Origin: Dugong dugon
Taxonomy: Eukaryota > Chordata > Mammalia > Sirenia > Dugongidae
Direction of reading: 5' to 3'
DNA: 64,000 nt
Assembly (NCBI GenBank): GCA_030035585.1
Contig: CM057481.1
Location: 53,887,128 to 53,951,127, forward strand
Shown here: piece by piece, positions 55,364 to 64,000 of the stretch
Layout of the letters: every line of letters begins with the position of its first letter
Numbering within the stretch: position 1 is the stretch's first letter
Notes under the pieces: generated by a model
The model's input: the letters and a program-made list of their open reading frames with translations, nothing else
The model's database searches: none
What the model was told of the DNA's origin: nothing
Program-made: the position numbers and the translations under genes

Positions 55364-55612
55364 TGTCTTAATCATCTAGTGCTGCTATAACAGAAATACC
55401 ACAAGTGGATGGTTTTAACAAAGAGAAGCTTATTTCCACACAGTCAAAGTAGGCTAAAAGTCCAAATTCAGGGCGTCAGCTCCAGGGGAAGGCTTTTCCT
55501 TTCTGTCAGCCTTCTCATCAATGTTCCCCTGGACTAGGAGCTTCTCAGCGCAGGGACCCCAATCCAAAGGATGTGCTCTGCTCCCGGCACTGCTTTCTTG
55601 ATGTATGAGCCC
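55364..55612 (-). mobile_element. MaLR LTR (antisense, partial)
   Basis: 'tgtcttaatcatctagtgctgctataacagaaataccacaagtgg' and 'ggggaaggcttttcctttctgtcagccttctcatcaatgttcccctgg' match the complement of the complete LTR at 61309-61795. The far part is missing, so this is a truncated 5' LTR joined to the internal region before it. Confidence 0.85.
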
Positions 55613-57675
55613 CCCCAGGATACATTTTTATACATGAGAAACTTCCATGGAAAATACTCTTTTCAAGTTCAAATTTATGGCTCTGCAACAAGAGTACAAA
55701 AGAAAACTCCAGTTTACTGGAAAGGAACCAGTTTTAGATGAATATATATTTGGATATGTTTTGCTCCCTAAGAACTGAGCATTGGATTAAGTGTTGAGGG
55801 CTAAGGGTAAAACTGCAGAGGAGTGACAGTGAACAGCAGGGATTTTCTTCCTGCTTTTTGGCTTCAAAGTCTTACATTTTCATAGAACTATTCTGCATAT
55901 GTATAATGAGAATTAGAAAGGAAATCCATGCTCTGAAATGTTCTTCTTACTCTTGGAAACATACTCCTTAAAGTATCTTTAAAAACAAGTTTAGAATTGT
56001 TATGTAATTTTTTATTACTAATATCTATCTACATGCCAATTTATTTAGAAAAAGGAGACAACTTAATCCCTCTGACTTGGGTTCTTTCAAAGTGACCTAA
56101 AATCTTTATCACTGGGGCTCTTTCTATGTATACACAGGGAGGAAGCATGGGAAGAGGAGAAAGCCAACAGGTGCAATGTCTTAGACAAAGCAAAGTGTCC
56201 AGGAATCATCTGAACAATGCCCCTGTAACTCAGTCTGTCTGGTTAACTAGCCATCCTTGACTTTCTCTCTCCTTTACTGCGAGATGGCACTCTAGAGTGA
56301 ATTCCATCTAATTGAATGGAACTTTCAAAGTGTTTTTTATTAAATAAGTGAGGAAAAAACAGTAATAGAATCACTTCACTTCATGAACAGGGCAAACCAT
56401 GTTAATTCATTATAATTTGAGGCTAATTATGTACGGATGACACTGAACAGCAGTAATTATTTTAGACCCAAATCACAGTGTCTTCAAGCTATAAGACAGT
56501 CAGGGAGAAAGTAACTTATACTAAGACTTCTAAATGGCTCATGCAGACAGTTCTGAGCTCCTCTTAGACCACTTTTCTGCATCTAAAATTTTCAGAAGCT
56601 CTTGGCTTGAGGTTGAAGTGCTGTGGGGGAACAAGGTTCTCTTGACAAAAATAAATAAATCCATCCCATTCTTCTATAATTTACCATTTCTTCTGCTCAT
56701 TTAATTCCTTGATCTCATTTTGAAAATACTTGCATCTATATGAACAATATTGTACATAAGCCTTAATACATAAACTTTATGCATTGTTGAAGTTTAACAT
56801 TTTCTGGGCAGTGGTACAAAGAAACAAATCTCAACTTTAGCGATGTAATGTCATTAAACCCAGAATCAACAAGTCACATGGAAGAGAACAAGCAGAATCT
56901 AAGAGGACACGACATAGGAGAGTAAATTTTGACAGATAGGAACTTGGGTAAAATTTTGAAAATTCCGACGGCTTTGACGGTAGTTAGAAGGTATTATGAA
57001 GTTCCCAAAAGCTGGATGTTCAACAGAGTGATGAAAGATGATGCAAGCTAGGAGAGGAAGAGCAAAATCATTTTTCCTAGCATTTGTTGCTCTACTAAAA
57101 TTATGATATAATATTTCCGTAGGAGATGGACAACACTGTTTTTTTACCTGTAAAGTAGCCTTCTTTCCATTGGGACACTAGCCCTTATTCATGTTGCTCT
57201 GTAATTGTGGGACTATAAATTATAGAGTCTCATTGCACACAGAGTTGAACACCTGGCTCAGACCTGATCAACCCTATGGTAGTCCATCTTTCTCTACATA
57301 GTGACTGGCCCAAGGGCTGGCACATGGCTTAAGCAGGCAGAGTCCTTTTACAAATTTGATAGATAGTGGGAGACACAGGCCTTTCTTACTTTTGGATTGC
57401 AAGCTATAAAAAACAAGTCTGGGCCTATAAAGATCTAGCCTAGTTCTTCCAGCCAAGACCTTCTTCCATATGAGAGGATCTGGACTATCTGTGGCAAGAG
57501 AAATAAAGCAAATATGCAAGAAAAACCAAACTGAGCCTATAGCTGATGGGAGAGCTATGATAATATCCTCTGAGCCTCTGAATCCAGCCCTTCCTGAAGG
57601 CTGTTTAACCTCTAAACTTATCGAATGCATGATGCAATCTCTTTCTCCCCCACCCAGTTTTATTTTTAGGGGAGA
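55613..57675. other. No gene or recognised repeat
   Basis: The longest apparently repeat-free block in this half of the window. I see no open frame of note up to 57274; the frame at 57274-57630 (118 aa, minus) has no motif. Confidence 0.45.
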
Positions 57676-57714
57676 TGTGATGGATTGAATTGTGTTCCCC
57701 TCAAAAGAAATGTG
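57676..57714 (+). mobile_element. MaLR LTR, first part
   Basis: 'tgtgatggattgaattgtgttcccctcaaaagaaatgtg' is the MaLR (MLT1/MST) start. It is cut by an L1 3' end and resumes at 58336. Confidence 0.85.
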
Positions 57715-58323
57715 GCCTTGACCAACAGAGGAATGAGAGTCAGGATTGGGAGGAGGATATACAATATGTGGTTAATTGCCTCCATGAACAACTGCCTCCT
57801 TTGCCATGAGACCAGAAGAACTGCATGCGCTCAGCTAACATTACCGAACATTTTGATCAAGGATTCCGTGGAAGAATCCTGATCAAAAAGAGGGAAATGC
57901 AGAACAGAATTTAAAATTCTTATGGACTCCAGACTTTCTGGAGCCATGGAAACTGGATGAACTCCGAAAACTATTGCCCTGAGATAATCTTTAAACCTTA
58001 AACCAAAGATATCCCCTGAAGTCTTCTTAAAACCAAATGATAGAGTAGCTTAACTGGCAAAGAATGTCTGCCTTGAGCATTGTGCTCTTTCAAGGTCTAT
58101 CTATACGGGATAAAACTGACAACAGCCTTGAAAGATTAGATAGGACGCTTTAGTGACAGTGAGTATGTTAATGGAGGAGGAACAACTCACAAAAGGAGGG
58201 TGAGAATAGTTGAACAACTCAAAGAATGTAATCAACATCACTGAATTTTACACACAGAAACAGTTGAATTGGTTTATGTTTTGCTGTGTATATTCTCAAC
58301 AACAACAAAATGAACTTAAAAAA
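57715..58323 (+). mobile_element. L1 3' end inserted in a MaLR LTR
   Basis: A 5'-truncated L1 consisting only of 3' UTR, same family as 47325-48150 ('aactgcctcctttgccatgagaccagaagaactgc', 'ccctgagataatctttaaacc'). Flanked by aaaagaaatgtg (57703-57714) and aaaagaaacgtg (58324-58335), a 12-bp duplication with one mismatch. Confidence 0.92.
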
Positions 58324-58335
58324 AAAAGAAACGTG

Positions 58336-58688
58336 AACTCTGTTTGGAAAGAGAGGTTTTCTTTTGTTATGTCAATGAGGGCATACTAGAGTAGTAGGAT
58401 GGGTCCTAAACCTAATTTCTTTTGAGTGGTGTCTTATAAAAGGAGCAGATAGACATAGGACACACAGACGGAAAAGACCATGTGAACATCCATCTACAAG
58501 CCAAGGAACACCAAAGAACCAAGGAATGCCTGGGGCTACTGACAAGGAAGAATTCTTCCATAGAGCTGATGCCCTGACTTGGACTTCCAGCCTATAAAAC
58601 AGTGAGACAATGAATTCTGTTCTTTAAAATCACCCACTTATGGTATTTTTTTTTTTTTTTATTATGGCAGCACTAGTAAACTAAGACA
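58336..58688 (+). mobile_element. MaLR LTR, second part
   Basis: 'aactctgtttggaaagagaggttttc...ttataaaaggagcagatagacatagg...ttatggcagcactagtaaactaagaca', ending in the canonical ACA. Confidence 0.85.
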
Positions 58689-58984
58689 TGGGCTAACTTG
58701 AGTTGGTTTTTTGTTACATAAAACTAACTAATATGACATAGAAAGGCAAAACTATATTTTTCCAATTGCATAATTAAAAACCCAGAAGATAGTAAAGTAT
58801 AATCCATTAATATGGGCAAATTAGTTTCATACCTATTTGAGATGATTCGTCTGACTATTTACCAATAACTGAACCATTAGTAGTAAATTTGCTTACTTAA
58901 TCTACATGGACTTGAAAGTAAATCAATAATAACAACAAATACATAAATTGCCAAAATATTTACATGAATTAATTTACCTGGGCT

Positions 58985-59185
58985 TTAGATCGAGGTTGAA
59001 AAACTTTTTCTATAAAGGGCCAGATAATAAGTATTTTTCACTTTGTGGGCCATATGGTGTCTGTCACAACCACTCATGCTATTGTAGTTCGGAAACTGCC
59101 ATAGATAATATGTAAACTAGTGATCATGACCGTATTCCAATAAAACTTTGTTTAAAATAACAGGTAGTGAACTGAATTGATCAGA
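58985..59185 (+). mobile_element. hAT-Charlie relic (MER1/MER33-like)
   Basis: 'gttgaaaaactttttctataaagggccagataataagtatttt...tttgtgggccatatggtgtctgtc...attccaataaaactttgtttaaa' is a familiar hAT-Charlie non-autonomous pattern. I am unsure of the exact family name. Confidence 0.78.
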
Positions 59186-59337
59186 TCTGATTTTTTTTCA
59201 ATTCACTACATCATGAATTATTGGAACAGCTACACTATATTAGGTGACATTTTTAAGTCTATAAAAGCTCCAGACCTGCATATGGAAAATTTCCTGACCT
59301 TAAGGAGTTTGCAATATGATAGGAAAATGAGGTAAGT

Positions 59338-59338
59338 T

Positions 59339-59378
<40 letters not shown>
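59338..59378. repeat. (TA)n microsatellite
   Basis: About 38 bases of alternating TA. Confidence 0.95.
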
Positions 59379-59592
59379 ATTATTTAAACCAAATAGCAAC
59401 TATCTTAAAAATAAGATAGAACAGAATTATCAAGTCCAGAGGTGAAGGTTAAATTTTCCCCTAGTAGCCTGGAAGGATAGGTAGAATTATTTACCCAGGA
59501 TGGCATTTAATCCCATATTATCCTATGTTGCTATGTGACAGGGAGAAGAACATAATGATTGCATCCCTTTACTCTTTCCTTGCCTTCAAATA

Positions 59593-59776
59593 AGGAGCCC
59601 TGGTGGCACAGTGGTTAAACATCCGGCTGCTAAACAAAAGGTAGGCCGTTAAAACTCACCAGCTACTCTGAAGGAGAAAGATGTGGCAATCTGCTTCTGT
59701 AAAGATTACAGCCTTGGAAATCCTGTGGGGTAGTTCTCCTCTGTCCTATTGTCCAACTTGATGCAATGGGTTTTGC
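59593..59776 (+). mobile_element. tRNA-derived SINE
   Basis: 'aaggagccctggtggcacagtggttaaacatccggctgc', an intact head, middle 'ggcaatctgcttctgtaaagattacagccttgg', and a decayed tail 'ccaacttgatgcaatgggttttg'. Confidence 0.93.
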
Positions 59777-61308
59777 CTTCAAAGGTAGACTCTGCCCTGC
59801 TCAGCTCCAGATCTGAATTTAATTGTGGGAATATAGAATTAAAGAAGCTGGGACTGGAATTAAAGTGGCTGTAGGTACTATGACTCTACAAAAGGAAGGG
59901 TGTGGATATATATAAGAAAATAATTGCCACATAGTCTATATTTTAAATTTCCCTATATTCCCTAGAACTTCCCATTTCCTGTTCTGGACTGGCAAATTCT
60001 AATGATCATCTGTATTTCTGTTGTTTTGAGGGGGCCAATATGCAAAAATTGGCATTTAGATGGGGGGAAGAGGGCCTAGATTAAATAGATTTTAAATATA
60101 TAAATGACATAGGATTTTCAGAGTCGTAAGAATCTTTGGAGAGCACAGCTAGTTTGGCCATCTTCAAACTGTATTCTTTAGAATCTTTGGGACCAAGGCA
60201 GGCCATCAGCAAGTAGGATGGATAAATAAGGGGAAGGTTACATGGGTTGGATTCTGCGACTCCTGCCGTCAGTTCAACCAAAGTTAATGGATTTGGCTTT
60301 ATCTGGTTTTTGTTTTTTGTTTTTTTTAATACTAGGGTTCCAGGTAAGCTAATTGAAAAGAAAGGCACTAAGACTTAAAAAGAAATGCTTCAACACTATC
60401 AAGTTGAACTAGAGGTGTCGGACAGGTTGAGTTAAAGCCGGGCCTAGAACTCACAACCTTTTGACTATCAAGAACTGCTTTTTCATGTGCATCTATGGCT
60501 TCTTTCTCAAATTAGCAGGTGAGCTACCTGAAGATGTATATAGAATTACACTGAATTTAAGTGATCAGCTCTGGATCCCTCTGTAGTGTTTAATACGACA
60601 GTCATTTCTGTGGACAAAGTGCTATCTTTCTTGTGTGTTGGTCTAGAGCAAATGGCTATACACGTATCTGTTGGATTAAATGGAGGGTACTTGTGTCTCC
60701 ATGCCTAGTAACTTAAATGTAAAATTTTATCACCCTATGGGATCAGTCTCCTTGGGACTGGACTTCACTTTTATCTCTTGAATAATTACATATGCTTTTT
60801 CATCAGAAGGTCTAGGAAGGACTACTGGCCATCTCAGAACAGAATCACTTTTTCCTTCTTTATTGGAGTACTGAGTTTAGGGGCATCTGATACCAAATGG
60901 GTCTGGACGGTCTCTGAGGACATGTCTGATTTTATCCTTTCACACTATGATTTGCTTTTCTCTTCTATAACAATTTCGTCCTGTCTTGTAGAGCCAATCT
61001 AAGTGCCTCATTCATGCTTATCCCTTCTTCTGCATTTACTATTCTAAGTTTTTCCATCTTAAGAGAACCCTTGACTTCCTTGCAATGGTTATTTCCAGCT
61101 GAAAATCTCTCTTCAAACAATAATGCATTTTGGTAACCTTTTCTGATTCAGCGGAAATTAAATGTATCTACTCAGTGGGTGATATCATTTATTTCTCTGG
61201 TCAATTTGTCAGATATTTCATTACCTCTCATTATAAAGAAACAAAGCATGACCCCTGTCTTCATCAACAGGAATGCCGCAACAGCAATTCAGAAAAAGAC
61301 GGTGTCAT
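59777..61308. other. No gene or recognised repeat
   Basis: Unique-looking DNA; frames at 60081-60368 and 60778-61002 have no motif. Confidence 0.5.
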
Positions 61309-61795
61309 GGTTTGAATTGTGTCGCCCAAAAATGTGGGTATCAATTTGGCTGGGCCGTGATTCCCAGCATTGTGTGGTTGGCCTCCATTTTGTGATTGTA
61401 ATTTTATGTTAAAGAGGATTAGGGTGGGATTGTAACACCTCCCTTACCCAGGTCATATCCCTGATCCAATGTAAAGGAAGTTTCCCTAGGGTGTGGCCTT
61501 TTTACCTTACAAGAGATAAAAGGAAAGGGAAGCAAGCAGAGAATTAGGGACCTCATACCACCAAGAAAGCAGTGCCAGGAGCACAGCGTGTCCTTTGGAC
61601 CCGGGGTCCCAGCGTGGAGAAGCTCCTAGTCTGGGGGAACACTGATGAGAAGGCTGACAGAGGGAGAAAGCCTTTCCCTGGAGCTGGTGCCCTGAATTTG
61701 GACTTTTAGCCTACTTTACTGTGAGGAAATAAACTTCTTTTTGTTAAAACCATCCACTTGTGGTATTTCTGTTATAGCAGCACTAGATGACTAAA
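61309..61795 (+). mobile_element. MaLR-type LTR, near complete
   Basis: Begins 'tgtcatggtttgaattgtgtcgcccaaaa', has 'cctagggtgtggcctttttaccttacaagagataaaagg' and a polyadenylation region 'gtgaggaaataaacttct', and ends 'gttatagcagcactagatgac'. It is the best copy of this LTR subfamily in the window. No internal region follows. Confidence 0.87.
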
Positions 61796-62105
61796 AGAGA
61801 TGGGTTAGAGAAGAGTAGCACTGGTAAGAGGAATGGAAATAGGAGGAACAATCAACTACGGCCAGTCTCAAGGTCTTGTTCCCAGGACACATACTCAGAG
61901 ATAAGACCTTTATGTTTAGTGACTTTGTTCTTCCTGATGTATTTATCTACTGTTCCAATAAACAGCTGTCCTCAGACAAATCCCCACCAACACCATCAAT
62001 CTAAAATCATTTGATAATCTGTTGAGGTTTGGTGAATAACAATACCAACAGTAATAAGAACTGTTAACATTAACAACCAATACTTTAAGAGGTTTACTGT
62101 GTCCT

Positions 62106-62312
62106 AGGAGCCTTGGTGGCACAACAGTTAAGGACTTGGCTACTGGCCGAAAGGTAAGCTGTTCAAATCCACCCAGAGTTTCTGTGGGAGAAAAGACCTG
62201 GCAATCTGCTCCTATAAAGTTTACAGCCTAGAAACCCCAATGGGGCAGTTCTACTCTGTCACATGGGGTCATCATGAGTTGGAATTGTTTTGAGAGCACG
62301 TAACAACAACAT
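62106..62312 (+). mobile_element. tRNA-derived SINE, long subtype
   Basis: 'aggagccttggtggcacaacagttaagg' to 'gtcatcatgagttggaattgttttgagagcacgtaacaacaac'. Confidence 0.94.
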
Positions 62313-63776
62313 TATGTTCCAAGTACTGTTCTAAGCACTTCAAATTCACTATCTACTGGGGGTTTAGGGACAGAAGAGAGTCGGATGCCACCCATCTCTC
62401 CTCAAGCTTGCCACTGTGGTGAGGAGACACAAATAAAAGAAGATAAAGTAATTTCTATGACAAAATATTTCATAGATCTTAGAAAAGCACAACCCAGAGA
62501 AAGGAAAATTTTTAGTAGCCTCTATGAAGTCACTGGCAAGCTTGAAAAAGAAGACCATACTGACAAACAGAAATATAATATCATAAAATAGACAAAGACA
62601 TATCATTCCCTCTATTCTCTCCAAAATGTCAGCTTTTTGATCAATCAACAATTTAATGAAGCATTTTTTACTCTTTAAGCTTCACATATTTTGTATAACT
62701 ATTCCAAACGGTCTGTGTGATGTGTTAACCATAAAACATTTACTGAATTAAGAGTAGGTTAGAAGAGTCTCAGATTAGAAGATACAGACCTTTAAGCAAG
62801 GGAATTAAATACGTATCCTTAATATTTCTGATGACTTGTATAAGTCATCTTTCTTACCTAAAAATGGGATAACATATTTTAAGGACAAATTCTTTTGTGA
62901 ATAATCATTTGTGGTTATACCATTTAAAACTTCAAATTATAACTAGAAACATAAAAGTTTTAAAATTTCACTGAAAGACAAATTATTTAAAATTTTTTTA
63001 TTTTACATAAATATTTAGTTGCTGGTATAAAGGCTAAAGTATCAGAAGCCAAGGGGAAGGAAGCTGTAACAGTTATAAAGGTAACAATAGGCTCAAAATA
63101 TAAAAAGGACCAATTCAGCTGGTTTAAAAAAAGAAAGGAAAGCACAATAGCACAACAGTAAGTTCACCTATTATGTAATCACAGGTTTTGTATACAAGTG
63201 CAGACAAGCAGACAGAATAAAAACCTCCTCTATGAAATCCAAAAAACTTGGCAGGTCTGGCCAGGTGGGATGTGATGCTGGTACCAACAATAAAAAGAAA
63301 CAGACTATAAGTAGGGTTTAGCCTAAGTCTGAATTTGGCTTCTCTTTGCTAAACAACTGTTTGTTGCAAACTCTGGGAAGCAAAGGGAAAATGGAAAGTA
63401 CTAGAGAATTAAGGCGTAGCGCTCAGGTAACTAAAAAAAGATGTCAGTCACAGGCTTTGCCAGGCAAGGTTTTTGCCTTCACTTGTGAGGACAACACACT
63501 TGAGACCTTTCAAGAACTTCAGAAGATGGGAATTGTGTAAACAAAGCTCTTCATCGGAAGGCAGAGTAAGAGATAAGTAAAACTGTGTCTAGCACATGAA
63601 GCTGTGGTGAATGTGCACCATCCACAGATGTGTGTTATCCTCAAAGGAGCTTGGGTTTGACTGTGGTGATGGGGACTGATGAATCTAGACTGTGGAAACA
63701 CATGGACAACTTATTTGTTTTCCTAGCACCCTTATCTTTTACCCAATTGTTTTACAATCTGTACTTACTTACTCTG
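62313..63776. other. No gene or recognised repeat
   Basis: AT-rich unique-looking DNA; short frames at 62364-62651 and 63346-63540 show no family. Confidence 0.5.
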
Positions 63777-63875
63777 TAAAACAGTTGCCATTGAGTTGAC
63801 TCCAACTCATGGTGACCCTTTGTATGTCAGAGTAGAACTGTACTTCACAACTGAGAGGAGGCCACTCTTCCTGGA
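63777..63875 (-). mobile_element. SINE fragment (tail half)
   Basis: Antisense: 'aaaacagttgccattgagttgactccaactcatggtgaccctttgtatgtcagagtagaactg'. The head half is lost or unrecognisable beyond about 63875. Confidence 0.85.
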
Positions 63876-64000
63876 GAGCAGATGGAAGTGTTGACAGACC
63901 CTCTTCATGTAGCCAAGAAAGAACTTGGTCTAAAAAAAAAATGATTGAACACAGATGCCAACTAACCTTGTTTTTCATAGAGCCAGAGTCTAGCACATGA

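Noticed and set aside
54812-55390. 192-aa plus-strand open frame
   Set aside because: It starts in an antisense L1 with a SINE tail and runs against a MaLR internal region into an LTR, so it is a mosaic of repeats and not a gene.

Overview
This is a stretch of mammalian nuclear DNA, almost certainly from an afrotherian and most likely an elephant. The evidence is the many copies of a tRNA-derived SINE with the 'agccctggtggcacagtgg' head and the 'gagtcggaatcgactcgac' tail, RTE (Bov-B-like) LINE ends that carry the same tail, and an L1 lineage with unusually long untranslated regions. The lineage call is inference from repeat families; no single-copy gene is present to test it. I see no exon of an ordinary cellular gene, no functional RNA gene and no CRISPR. 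The window reads as intergenic or intronic DNA dominated by layered retrotransposons.

The only intact coding sequences belong to one young full-length L1 (2872-11139, + strand), flanked by a perfect 17-bp target-site duplication. It has a CpG-rich 5' UTR with a YY1-type site at its start, an open ORF1 (349 aa), a 431-bp inter-ORF spacer holding a lysine-rich 77-aa ORF, an open ORF2 (1273 aa) with all catalytic residues that I could check, and a 1.5-kb 3' UTR made of repeated modules. It landed in an old HAL1/L1M element whose two halves can be rejoined on either side.

Layout: 1-930, an older L1 3' end followed by an RTE 3' end. 1341-1759, a solo MaLR LTR. 2150-11315, HAL1/L1M containing the young L1. 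11.3-25 kb, mostly old unique AT-rich DNA with SINEs, MIR, MER5, MER20 and L1M relics. 26.2-35.6 kb, L1M/HAL1 relics invaded by DNA transposons, an LTR, SINEs and an RTE end. 36.5-39.4 kb, SINEs in unique DNA. 39.4-48.2 kb, an old + strand L1 split by a 6.1-kb antisense L1 whose 5' end is fused to a full-length U6 snRNA copy. 48.7-55.6 kb, MIR, MLT1, SINEs, an antisense L1 3' end and an antisense MaLR provirus fragment. 55.6-64 kb, mostly unique DNA with a MaLR LTR split by an L1 3' end, a hAT relic, a further complete MaLR-type LTR and SINEs.

The elements fit a two-engine picture. L1 drives its own copies and the U6 chimera. RTE shares its 3' tail with the SINEs and probably mobilised them. 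I also see three copies of a long palindromic, TA-flanked element (32079-32295, about 33355-33575, 50761-50887) that I do not recognise. Most boundaries were read by eye against remembered family structure, so older repeats may be off by tens of bases.
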